64,000 nucleotides of DNA from Phytophthora hibernalis. Its lineage: Eukaryota; Oomycota; Peronosporomycetes; Peronosporales; Peronosporaceae. Below, in pieces: positions 18,664 to 28,764 of this stretch (position 1 is the first letter of the stretch; each line of letters opens with the position of its first letter). Under the pieces are notes generated by a model. That model made no database searches. It worked only from the letters and a program-made list of their open reading frames with translations, and was not told the DNA's origin. The position numbers and the translations under genes were made by a program. The DNA lies in assembly GCA_012656075.1 (NCBI GenBank), contig JAAKBF010000324.1:806001-870000 (forward strand), written 5' to 3'.

Positions 18664-20367
18664 ATGCTTCGGCAAGTGCTCGCAGCAGCGATTGCATCCA
18701 GTATGGCTCAGGTCTCGTCCACAGGGACACTGTACAGTATTTCCGCTTCCTACCTCGGTGACCAATGCGGAGGCACCCCATACGCAGTTTACGCTTCTAT
18801 TGCGACCGATTGCACTGCCACCCAGTGCTCACCTGGAGCGAACAACATCGATGCCGATATGCAGAGTATCGACTGCTCCACGGACTACATCAAGGTCATT
18901 CGTGAAAAGTTTGGCAACTCCCCGTACCTTATTGAGATCATGAATACCGATGACACCTGTAGTCACCTCTCGATGGCGTTCGGGTATCCTGCGTCGGGAA
19001 CGTGTGTTGGTGCCTATGACAAGAGCTACTACGTCCTTGCCAGTCTCAATGACAACGGTTCTGCTTCCGTACGCTTTTACAACGAGAGATCGTGTTTAAG
19101 TTCCAACTTGTACAAGACGGACAGCGCCAACGAGACCAGCCTCAAGGAGCATGTGTGCTCTACCAACGGATACAGTTGGTACAGCAGCATCGACGATGAG
19201 AGTGCCAGCGGAAGCAATGCGACAAATACCGACAATGACGACAAAAACGACATGGAGGGAAGAGGACTCGGCACCGGCGCTCTCGTTGGGATCGTGGTAT
19301 TTGCCGTCGCGTTTGTGACGCTGATCGTGTTAGTGACGCTGTTTGTTTACAAGCGCAAGATGAAGTCTGACGCTTTGAAGGAGACGAAGGCAACTTTGAA
19401 TTCCGACAGGAGCAGTATTGCGCTGCTAGGAACACCCGGCACAGGAGAAACTGGGTTCGGTCGGAGTGTTCTGGGGAAAACAGGTCTTTGGGACGACGAC
19501 GTCATCACGGCCAAGCGAATCCCGCGCGACAAAGTGCAGAAGCAAAAAATTATTAGCCGTGGTGCTTTTGGTGAGGTTTACGCCGGCGTTTTCAACGGAG
19601 AACAAGTCGCCATCAAGATGTTGCTTCCTGCCACTCGTACCAACCTGAAACAAGTCAACGAATTCCTCGCTGAAGCCAAGATGAACGCCAATATGGATCA
19701 TCCGCACATTGTAGCCTTCGTCGGAGTTGCCTGGGACTCGCTCTCAGATCTTTGCGTCGTCCTCGAGTACATGCAGGGCGGGGAGCTCCGGTCGTTGCTC
19801 GACAGATATCTGAAATCGAACCACCCTGTTGGCTTTGACAAGCAAAAAACCACCATTGCGCTGCAAGTTTGCCACGCGCTGACGTACCTCCATTCGTTGG
19901 AGCCGTCAGTGATCCACAGAGATCTCAAGTCCCGCAACATTCTGTTCAACAGCGACATGGAAGCCAAACTGTCGGACTTTGGCATCTCGCGTGAAAGACC
20001 GGATCAAACGATGACTGCAGGTGTCGGCACCTCGCTGTGGATGGCTCCCGAAGTGATGATGGGCGAACGATACGATGACAAGGCCGACATGTTCTCGTTC
20101 GGCGTTGTGCTATCAGAGATCGACGTCCACACGATGCCTTATGCACGAGCGAAGCAGGCGAATTTGGAGTCGAGTGGCCGTGCAATGGTCGACTCGGTGC
20201 TTCTTCAGAAAGTGGCGTTGGGCACTTTAAAGGCAGAATTTTCGGATGCAAGCCCGGAAGCTGTTGTGGAATTGGGCCGTGCTTGCATGGCAGTCGATCC
20301 GGCTGATCGTCCGAATGCAGCTGAGGCACTGTACAAGCTCCATGTCATTTCGAAGAAGATGGTCTGA
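18664..20367 (+). CDS. RLK1, TKL receptor-like kinase
   Basis: Intact 567-aa receptor kinase. The ATG at 18664 is chosen over the upstream in-frame start (18475) because it gives a signal peptide (MLRQVLAAAIASSMAQVSS) right after an initiator-like motif. The ectodomain (about 20-195) has the family hallmarks YLGDQCGGTPYAVY, CSTDYIKVIREKFGNSPY, GYPASGTCVGAY and a closing C-x-x-x-x-Y-x-W-Y-S-S segment. A single membrane helix follows (about 205-229, GIVVFAVAFVTLIVLVTLFV), then the juxtamembrane motif GLWDDDVITAKRIPRDKV. The kinase (about 291-565) carries the Gly loop (SRGAFGEVY), the VAIK lysine, HRDLKSRN, DFG and MAPE, so it should be active. TKL kinases phosphorylate Ser/Thr. It is the first of a plus-strand tandem array. 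The ligand is unknown. Confidence 0.85.
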   Translation: MLRQVLAAAIASSMAQVSSTGTLYSISASYLGDQCGGTPYAVYASIATDCTATQCSPGANNIDADMQSIDCSTDYIKVIREKFGNSPYLIEIMNTDDTCSHLSMAFGYPASGTCVGAYDKSYYVLASLNDNGSASVRFYNERSCLSSNLYKTDSANETSLKEHVCSTNGYSWYSSIDDESASGSNATNTDNDDKNDMEGRGLGTGALVGIVVFAVAFVTLIVLVTLFVYKRKMKSDALKETKATLNSDRSSIALLGTPGTGETGFGRSVLGKTGLWDDDVITAKRIPRDKVQKQKIISRGAFGEVYAGVFNGEQVAIKMLLPATRTNLKQVNEFLAEAKMNANMDHPHIVAFVGVAWDSLSDLCVVLEYMQGGELRSLLDRYLKSNHPVGFDKQKTTIALQVCHALTYLHSLEPSVIHRDLKSRNILFNSDMEAKLSDFGISRERPDQTMTAGVGTSLWMAPEVMMGERYDDKADMFSFGVVLSEIDVHTMPYARAKQANLESSGRAMVDSVLLQKVALGTLKAEFSDASPEAVVELGRACMAVDPADRPNAAEALYKLHVISKKMV

Positions 20368-20707
20368 CCTTAACGATCAGCGGCATTAATTTATAAGCGC
20401 ACGTGGTCGTCAATAGAGCGTATCTGAAAGAACTCGAGAAGTTGTTTCGACGTGGTTACTTGGAATGATGGCGCTGTACTCATTGGCTTGTGGCTTTGTT
20501 TGAGGCAGAACGCAATGCATCCACTCCGAACTGAGCGCGGTATGCTGCTGCAACATGTGCTGTCTATTTGAGAGGCCTAGCAAAAAACGTAGGCAATGGC
20601 CTCTGTACCGTGCTAATCTCTCCCATGCAGAAACAACCCGCCACCGAATTGGAGCACTGAGCACCGTTTAATTAACGACGTCCCCCAATCTTGAATTTCC
20701 TGCAGCC

Positions 20708-22382
20708 ATGATGCCTGGTCTCAAGGTTTTTAGAGTACTTGCGTTGGCAATACTTGCACAGGCGACTAGATTTAGTGCAGCTGAGAAGATATACGCCATT
20801 TTCACGTCTTACCTTGGAGATCAGTGCGGTGGCACCTCATACGCAGTGACCCTCGTTGAGGCCGACGATTGTTCACCCAAGACGTGTTTTCTCGCTCGAA
20901 CGACTCAAAAACCGACATGATGACAGTCGACTGCTCTACAGACTACGTGCAGGTCATGCGTGACAAGTTCGGTAACTCACCGTACATTCTCGAGTTCATT
21001 TATGGAGACGAATACTGCACCAGCCTCTCGGTAGGCTTCGGCTTCCCGGCTTCTGGCACGTGTGTTGGCGGATACAACGAGACCGGAGGCTATTACGTGT
21101 ACTACGTCATTGCTAACCTCAACGAGGACGGCTCTGCATCGCTCAAATATTATCCGGATCGAGCGTGTACGTCAACCAACTTAACGATGATTGAGGTTGG
21201 AGATCCAGGCGCCGTTCAGAGTCATTCTTGCGACGCTAACCGGTTTAAATGGTACAGCAGCAATGATTCGGAGAATACCAGTGGAAGTGACTCGAGTTTG
21301 ACTGACGTTTCTGAAAGCGAGCTTGGCATTGGCGATGTTGTCGGGATCGTCTTGGGGGACTCGCATTGACAACGGTGTTCCTCGTGGCATTTTTCATCCG
21401 CAGACGTTCTCAATGCAGAAAACAGCTCAAGCCAAACAAGGATACAGCTTCGCTGGAGATGGCTATGCGTGGACAAACAGGTCTGTGGAGTGACGATATC
21501 ATCACAGCTAGGCGAGTCCCGCGTGATAAAGTCCTGACCAAGAAGCGTATTAGCCAAGGTTCTTTCGGAGAGGTCTACACCGGCGTTTACAACGGACAAA
21601 AAGTGGCCGTCAAGATGCTACTTCCTACAAAACGTGGTGATCTGCAACACGTCAACGAGTTTCTCGCTGAAGCCAAGATGACGGCGACAATGGACCACCC
21701 TCACATCGTCTCGTTCGTTGGTGTTGCGTGAGACTCACTATCCGATGTCTGTGTGGTGCTGGAGCTCATGGATGGAGGTGATCTTCGTGCACTACTGAAC
21801 AAGTACGAGACGGAAAACCACCCCGTTGGATTTGACAAACACAAAGCCACCATTGCGTTGCAGATCTGCCAAGCGCTGACATATTTGCACTCTTTGATGC
21901 CGTCCATTATCCATCGAGACCTGAAGTCTCGTAATATTCTGCTCGATACATGTAGCAACATGGATGCAAAGTTGTCAGACTTTGGAATCTCTCGAGAGCA
22001 ACTCGACCGCACAATGACGGCAGGGGTGGGTACGTCGCTGTGGATGGCGCCAGAGGTGATGCTAGGCGAACGATACGATGAAAAGGCAGATATGTTCTCG
22101 TTCGGTGTGGTGCTATCGGAGCTGGATGTGCACACTCTACCGTACGCGCGGTTCAAGAAGACGAAGACGAATCTGGATTCGCACGGTCGTGAAATGACTG
22201 ATTCGGTGTTGCTGGAGCACGTGGCTCTCGGGACGGTGAAAGCCGATTTTTCAGAGGCAAGTCCGCAGTCGGTTGTGGAACTTGGTCGCGACTGCATGTT
22301 GATAGACCCAACTCAGCGTCCGAGTGCAGCTGAGGCACTGTATAGACTTCATGTGACCCTGTCCACGTGGAAGACGCTGTAA
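20708..22382 (+). pseudogene. RLK2, receptor-like kinase pseudogene
   Basis: Same plan as RLK1: signal peptide (MMPGLKVFRVLALAILAQA), ectodomain with SYLGDQCGGTSYAV and CSTDYVQVMRDKFGNSPY, membrane helix, GLWSDDIITARRVPRDKV and a full TKL kinase (SQGSFGEVY, VAVK, HRDLKSRN, DFG, MAPE). Three defects are seen. Two are one-base deficits in runs (T4 at 20887-20890; G5 at 21354-21358, inside the membrane helix). The third is a TGA at 21729-21731 where every paralogue has TGG (Trp of the GVAWDSL motif). The nonsense codon is a substitution, not a run-length change, so the kinase is truly interrupted in its N-lobe. Parts of the kinase are nearly identical to RLK3 at DNA level (for example 21870-21950 against 23910-23990), pointing to recent duplication or gene conversion. 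Confidence 0.8.
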
Positions 22383-22721
22383 ACTTGGGAGAGGAATTGA
22401 ATTACTTTAATATGAGTTGTTTCAAAGTTTTTGTTGCACGTAGTGTAGAATTGCTTTTTGAAAGGCTCTCGTGCAATCAGCTTCTATCCATGTACATGTA
22501 TCGGATATTCCGACCTGAAAGCTCAGGTGGTAAAAGTTGTTAAATCAATCCACACGCGGTTGCTGTAACGTTTTCGCGCAAGTGCTAGTCGAGGACATAA
22601 CCATAGAATCCGAGCGTCCAAACCTAATCCAGACGGCACCTTTCGTGGTGTGGGGGACCATCCGGAAAGCATCGCATGTTCCGAGTCGGACAGCATTTGC
22701 CGTCGACTTGCGACGACTCAG
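22383..22721. other. Intergenic between RLK2 and RLK3
   Basis: No gene recognised. It holds the 3' flank of RLK2 and the promoter of RLK3. Confidence 0.4.
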
Positions 22722-22734
22722 TCTCACTTTGCCA
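22722..22734 (+). promoter_or_regulatory. Initiator-like motif of RLK3
   Basis: TCTCACTTTGCCA, 20 to 32 bp before the preferred ATG at 22754. It shares the CTCACTT core found ahead of RLP5, RLK6 and RLK7. Confidence 0.4.
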
Positions 22735-22753
22735 CTCTTCCATGCATTGGTTC

Positions 22754-24413
22754 ATGATTCTCCGAGTATTGGCACTGGTCGCGGTTGTTCTGACAGAAGG
22801 ACTCGTAGTCGCTGAAGAAATGTACTCGATCTCGGCTTCATACCTTGGTGATCAATGTGGAGGCACCCCTTACGTAGTGAACATCGTACAAGACGACAAT
22901 TGCACCATCCAGACTTGCTCCAGCACCCGTAAATCGACTGCCGACATGAAAACGGTTGACTGCACGACGGACTACGTACAGGCCACGAGAGACAAGTTCG
23001 ACAGCTCCCCGTACGTGATCCAGTTACAGTTTGGAAGTGCAGACTGCACCGATTCCGCGCTCGGCTACGGTTATCCTGCGACGGGCACATGTGTGGGCGG
23101 ATACACTGAGACGGCCAGCTACTACGTCATTGCCAGTCTCAACGAGAACAGCTCAGCTTCGATTGGACTCTACCCGGACCGATCATGTTTGTCAGAGTCC
23201 GAGTACTCGTTCGAGAACGGTGTTGCAAGTCGTTCGTGTGATGCCAATTGGTCCAAGTGGTACAGCAGCAACGATGCCTTGGATTCTAGTGAAAGTGCCT
23301 CAACATCAGCATCAACTTCAGGAGAAGACCAAAGCAGTACATTCAGCAATGGTGACATCCTCGGGATGAGTATCGGAGCGGTTGTATTCATGATGGTGTT
23401 TGTAGTGGCTATTGTTATTCGATGTCATCGAGAGAGTTCTCTGGATACCAACAAATCACACACAAGTTTGCGCTCTGTTAGCGCGACCTCACTGGAAGTA
23501 GCGATACGTGGACACACCGGACTCTGGAATGACGACATCATCACAGCGAAGCGGATTCCACGCGATAAAGTGCTCACAGAAAAGCTGATCAGTCGGGGGT
23601 CATTTGGTGAGGTATACGCTGCACTTTACAATGGACAGCAAGTTGCAGTCAAGATGTTACTTCCTGCCAGCCGCGGTAATATCCACCACGTCAACGAGTT
23701 CCTTGCAGAAGCCAAGATGACGGCAGCAATGGACCACCCTCATATCGTATCGTTCGTTGGCGTTGCTTGGGACTCCCTCACTGATCTTTGTGTCGTTCTC
23801 GAGTTTATGGACGGAGGTGAACTGCGTACACTACTGAACAAGCACCAGACCGAAAACTACCCCGTCGGATTCGACAAACACAAAGCCACTATTGCGTTGC
23901 AGGTCTGCCAAGCGCTGACATATTTGCACTCTTTGATGCCGTCCGTTATCCATCGAGACCTGAAATCTCGCAATATTCTGCTCGACAACAGCATGCATGC
24001 AAAGTTGTCAGATTTTGGAATCTCCGAGAACGACTTGATCGCACGATGACGGCAGGTGTGGGCACATCGCTGTGGATGGCACCCGAGGTCATGTTGGGGA
24101 ACGGTACGACGACAAGGCAGATATGTTCTCGTTCGGCGTGGTGTTATCGGAGCTTGATGTTCACACTCTGCCTTACGCTCGAGCGAGAGAAGAAAACCTG
24201 GACTCAAATGGCCGTAAATTGGCAGACTCGGTTCTTCTCCAGAAGGTTGCACTGGGAACACTACAAGTTGAGTTCACTCATGTAAAGCCAAAGTCAATTG
24301 GTGAACTTGGTTGTGCCTGCGTTTCGATCGATCCGACGGAGCGTCCTAGCGCGGCAGAAGCTCTGTACAGGCTCCAAGTGATTTTGTCGAAGCGGAGGAT
24401 AGCGCGAACCTAA
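22754..24413 (+). CDS. RLK3, TKL receptor-like kinase (two frameshifts)
   Basis: The start at 22754 (or 22742, four codons upstream) gives the signal peptide MILRVLALVAVVLTEGLVVA. The ectodomain shows SYLGDQCGGTPYVV, CTTDYVQATRDKFDSSPY, GYPATGTCVGGY and a WSKWYSSND closing segment. The membrane helix (GAVVFMMVFVVAIVI), GLWNDDIITAKRIPRDKV and the kinase follow. All catalytic motifs are present (SRGSFGEVY, VAVK, HRDLKSRN, DFG, MAPE). Two breaks interrupt the C-lobe: after DFGIS at 24024-24025 (CC where paralogues have one more C) and at 24096-24099 (G4, one G short). Both are one-base deficits in runs, so they may be assembly errors; apart from them the gene is clean. It is the closest relative of the RLK2 pseudogene. 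Confidence 0.75.
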
Positions 24414-24905
24414 CCAAGTCAGATTTTACTTAATGAACAATGGGATTTTCGGAAGATGAATTCGCAGTCTATTATCCGATAGAGCTAGAGGATTCACAAC
24501 GCGACACTTGGTTTCCCCTCAAACCAAGAAAACAGAATGAATAAGTACATGTATGAGTCTTGCGGCCTCGCACCAAACTTTGTTTTCTGGTCTTTCAGTT
24601 CTCAATGCTTTCGAGGATACTCCGGGGTTTCAGTAGTGGCAGCAACGCCGCACTTGACCCAGACCCGGGACGAACTCCAACAGATTCCCTACGCTGCAGT
24701 GACCCAAGGAAACTCAGACTGTATCGACGATATTGTAGCGATGCCATTCGAGTGTATACCTGTATATCGCGATTTCATGGGGGAGAGGGTACAAATGTAG
24801 TTTTCGGAGCCAAGTGCATTGGTGGACTCGAAAACAGTAGCAATAATAGAGCTACAACTTCGAACTGGCATTCAGTACTCGAACGAACCGCACAATTAAA
24901 ACACG
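24414..24905. other. Intergenic, no gene seen
   Basis: Between RLK3 and minus-strand kinase debris. Overlapping open frames here have no recognisable motif on either strand. Confidence 0.4.
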
Positions 24906-25640
24906 TCAGGGTTGACGCGTGTTTTCACCCTGCTGCAACTCTCGCGCAGCTTCCTGCTCGCGTTTTGCTGCTTCTTCAAGCTTCCCCGGATTGCTTAAAG
25001 CTTCCTCTACGCTGGGTCGTGCTGCTGGGTCCTTCTTGATCAACCGCTCATAAAATGACGATCTGTCGGCGGAGTCGTACCATTTAACCACACTCGTCTT
25101 AACCAAGAATCCTATTGCCCAAATGTCGACAGCAGTTGTGTGAACGCCATTCTCCGCAAAAATCTCGGGAGCATGCTGTTCTACACTCAAATGTTGACCA
25201 CTTGAAGAAGTCTGCGGACTAGCTGCATCAACGAAATCAATCAAAACCCATGGGCCATGTTGTTCGCATTAGACCAGAGGATATCCCGATGCTTCCACAC
25301 CAGAGCCTGAAAAACACCCCTGCAAGGCGTTAAATAACTCGAGCAGAGTAGATGGTCCCACCATTGTTTCCCGAGGCTCAAACGCTATGAGTTGATCAAC
25401 ATTGGTATTATGACCTTGTTTTCAGACGGCCCAAACAGATCGAGATTGAACGCTCCAATAGTAGTCTCCTTCTTCAACCCGATGCAGAGCAAACAGAACA
25501 ATGTTGTAACCCGACGTAGCGGACACGAATACATATGGCACACTTCCACAAGTCCACACAGTTTCGATCGAAGCGTACAATTGTGCTGACACCCGATGTA
25601 TTTTCCTCACCACGAAAAAGGCGAACCCGCTCCTAGATAA
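24906..25640 (-). pseudogene. Protein-kinase-like fragment, possibly CRN-type
   Basis: On the minus strand the C-terminal segment (25244-24906) reads LIDFVDAASPQTSSSGQHLS, then EQHAPEIF, TTAVDIWAIGFLVKTS and LIKKDPAARPSVEEAL. These correspond to a kinase DFG-like site, the APE region, the DxW helix and the C-lobe end. Upstream, in other frames, NALQG and KHRDI (HRD-like loop) occur near 25330-25280, with a stop between them. The arrangement HAPEIF...VDIWAIG differs from the RLKs around it and resembles the kinase-type C-terminal domain of some Crinkler (CRN) effectors. This assignment is from memory and tentative. The N-terminal part of such a protein is not visible. The gene is broken by frame changes and stops. 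Confidence 0.4.
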
Positions 25641-25689
25641 ACAAAAAGTCAGGGTGCTTCGTCCCGGTCGACGAATCGTTACGTGAGCC

Positions 25690-26290
25690 GCGGTCGATCT
25701 CACATTCTTAGCTGAAGCAACGATGACCTTAAACGAGAACATGTCGGCCGTGTCACTCACCCACCATTTTACGCTGGATGCGGCCAAAGTCCGATAAATT
25801 CGCGTTCATCTTGTCTTGCTATCCAGCAAAACGCTACGAGAGCTCGGATCGTGACGGATTGAGCTATTAGAGATAAGTCGGGGGTAAAGTGGAACACGAT
25901 CGTTGCTTTTTGTCGGTTAAAAGCCAACAATCTTGTTAGCGGCTCGAAGTTGTTGAGGTTCTCAGTATCTACCTCCCATGAACTCAAAAATGGCACAGGG
26001 ATCGTAGAGCGAATTCCAGGCGACCCAACTTCTTGGTGCATCGACGCAGTTGTTTTGTCGGAATTGGATGAGCACACACCATGCTTTTCGCCGCGTGGCA
26101 AGACAGGATTTCGGTGAAATGGACGTGAAGGTGCGGGAGCGACGTTGTTCAGTAGATAGAGCAGTAGAAACGATGACGGTCAATTTCTCAAATTGAAGTC
26201 CCAACAGAATGATCAACTGCAGCAGAGACACTGTGGTAATCCTTGCCCATGACTTGGCGTAAGCAAATGCGAGCGATTGTATCAAGTCCC
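25690..26290 (-). pseudogene. Strongly decayed RLK kinase relic 1
   Basis: Opposite in orientation to the surrounding array. Scattered pieces match the array's kinase in order: WVAWNSLYDPCAIFEFMGG (compare VAWDSLSDLCVVLEFMDGG), FNRQKATIVFH (compare FDRQKATIALH), LLDSKT followed by MNANLSDFG, and ADMFSFKVIVAS (compare ADMFSFGVVLSE). Frameshifts and stops separate them, and there is no ectodomain. Its divergence is far greater than in RLK2 or RLK9, so it is an old death. Confidence 0.65.
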
Positions 26291-26624
26291 GTTGAGAACA
26301 GGCGTCAGTGGCGTCATTGTAGGGGTGAGGAGAAATACCAGTCAGTAGAGCTTTTTCGTATTTCAGGTTGACTTTTGGTTTTGGCGTTTGGCTTCACAGA
26401 TGCTCTGAGGAGACCTTATCCAAGCATCAGACGCTGCTCAATTTTGGACACGACTTGACCCCTATTTCGGTGGCATTCGGTATGGATGCTCGACTGACAA
26501 CGCGTCCGACGCTTGCAAGACCAGGTCAAAGCAGCCGGAAATAAGCCTTCACCACGTCTTGCTCAGATTTGCTCAGCCTCTCTCCATTAGCGCTTTCGAC
26601 CAAGGTGTGATCGGTGACTGCACC
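26291..26624. other. Intergenic 5' of RLK4
   Basis: No gene seen. A GCTCAGATTTGCTC stretch near 26558 may be part of the RLK4 promoter, but the match to the initiator pattern is weak. Confidence 0.35.
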
Positions 26625-28303
26625 ATGTTTCAGCGGATGCTGATGGTGTTAGCTGGTTTGGTTGTCAAGATGGCAATTGCTGACCCTATCTACTCCATCC
26701 AGGCTACCTACCTTGGCGATCAGTGTGGTGGCACCCCGTATGCTGTGACCGTGATACCGGATCAAAACTGCACCGTCACCACGTGCGAATCGTTCGACTA
26801 CTTTTACGGCTCGAGAGACGTCAATGCCAACATGATGACCAACGACTGCTCTTCAGACTACCTTCAGGTCATGCGTGACAAGTTCGGCAACTCCCCATAC
26901 CTGCTTCAACTTCTTCACATCGATGACAACTGCACCGAGTTCTCGATGGGTTTCGGATACCCTGCCATGGGTGCCTGTGTTGGCGCGTACAACGAGTCGG
27001 ACGGACTATATGCTATTGCTAGCCTCTTTTCAAACGGATCAGCATCACTTGCACTGTTTCTCGAGAGAACGTGCTTCGCCAAACAACAATACATGGCAAC
27101 CTACGTGAGCGAGGAGGAGCTATCTATGCATTCCTGCTCAATCGACTGGTTTAAATGGTACAGCAGCAACGACGCCAAAGTTTCCAACGAGAGTGGTTCA
27201 AGTGGTTCAGTCTCGACTGAAGAGAGCAGCGTCAGCTCCGGCGACACCATTGTAATCGGCTTGAGTGCCTGCGCATTCTCTCTTGTGCTGGTTGTTATTA
27301 TCGTGATGCGCAGACGCCAAGCAAAGTCTCGCTCCTGTCCAAGGCGAACTTTGCAGAGAGTCTCACACCGAGCAGTAACAACTCGCTGGAGGCAGCACTG
27401 CGTGGGAAAATTGGTCTCTGGGACGACGATGTCATCACTGCGAAGCGGATCCCACGAGACAAAGTGGAGACGGAAAAGCTCATCAGCAAAGGATCCTTCG
27501 GTGAAGTCTACCTCGGGGTTTTTAACGGGAAGAAGGTCGCCGTCAAGATGCTGCTCTCAACCATCAGCGGTAACATCCAGCACGTGAACGATTTCCTAGG
27601 CGAAGCTAAGATGAACGCCACCATGGATCACCCACACATCGTCTCCTTTATCGGTGTCGCGTGGGACTCACTATCCGATATTTGCGTCGTACTTGAGTTC
27701 ATGGATGGTGGGGAATTGCGTGCGATGCTCAACGCGTGCGAGAAGACCAACCTCCCCGTCGGATTCGACCGTCAGAAGATCACCATCGCGCTGCAGGTGT
27801 GTCATGCACTGACGTATCTGCACTCGCTCACACCTCCCATCATTCACCGAGACCTCAAGTCCCGCAACATTTTGCTAGACTCGGATTGGAACGCAAAGTT
27901 GTCAGACTTCGGGATGTCACGTGAACGACTTGACCGAACAATGACAGCGGGTGTTGGTACTTCTCTCTGGATGGCCCCCGAGGTGATGTTAGGTGAACGG
28001 TACGACGACAAGGCAGACATGTATTCGTTCGGAGTCGTCATGTCCGAGTTGGATGTCCATACGATGCCGTATGCTCGAGCAAAGAAGGAAAATCTCGACT
28101 CAAATGGCCGCGAAATGAGTGATTCCTCTCTACTACAGCGAGTTGTTTTGGGAAGTGTGCAGGTCGAGTTCTCGGAAGAGTGTCCTCGTTCGGTAGTCGA
28201 GTTGGGACGAGCTTGCACATCCATGGACCCAACTGAACGCCCCAGTGCAGCCGAGGCACTATACAGACTGCAGCTGATTCTATCGCGCCGAAAACTGTCA
28301 TGA
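26625..28303 (+). CDS. RLK4, TKL receptor-like kinase (one frameshift)
   Basis: The ATG at 26625 gives the signal peptide MFQRMLMVLAGLVVKMAIA. The ectodomain has TYLGDQCGGTPYAV, CSSDYLQVMRDKFGNSPY, GYPAMGACVGAY and a WFKWYSSND closing segment. The membrane helix is at about 27255-27310 and is followed by RRRQ. The frame breaks at 27323-27325 (an AAA run, one base short), and the downstream frame carries IGLWDDDVITAKRIPRDKV and a complete kinase (SKGSFGEVY, VAVK, HRDLKSRN, DFG, MAPE) to the stop at 28303. The DFG is followed by MSRE instead of ISRE, a small departure from the array. With only a run-length deficit and no other damage, it is probably a working gene. Confidence 0.75.
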
Positions 28304-28719
28304 GCAGCTTTAATTTATTAACAAGATCTCCTTTTGTTGGACGTTCGAAGCACTGTATAAACGCCACCTCCAGCCAAGCCAGCTTGATTTCAGATTGAGG
28401 GTATCTCAAAGCGTGATCAGAGTGGTCTGACGTTGCCAACATGTCGACTGATTATCTGCAAAGTGATCAAAATTACTGGCCGAATGCTCGCAGAGGAAAG
28501 AGTCACGCCAAAAATTAAAAAGCTTTCATTGCGACAAGAAGGCAACATAAACAACTCCGTTGCCAACACTATTCGGGCGTTCGGCCTCATTGTATTTCCT
28601 GTACCCAATCTGTTCGTCCTGAAGTTCAGGACGCCAAGGAAGTGAAAGAATCCATCACGAGTTGTGGCTACGAGCAGATGAAGCCAAGTATCCTCTTTTG
28701 TTAATCGCGAGTTTGTCAG
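28304..28719. other. Intergenic between RLK4 and RLP5
   Basis: No recognised gene. A minus-strand frame (28417-29088) overlaps RLP5 antisense and is judged a shadow. Confidence 0.4.
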
Positions 28720-28734
28720 TCTCACTTTCGAATT
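28720..28734 (+). promoter_or_regulatory. Initiator-like motif of RLP5
   Basis: TCTCACTTTCGAATT, 31 to 45 bp before the RLP5 ATG; nearly the same string precedes RLK6 (CTCACTTCCGAAATT). Confidence 0.45.
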
Positions 28735-28764
28735 GGCATCATCACGCTTAAGTTCTCCAACTTC

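Noticed and set aside
24560..25039. A 159-codon plus-strand frame between RLK3 and the kinase debris
   Set aside because: No motif, no leader; its 3' part is antisense to the kinase-like fragment.
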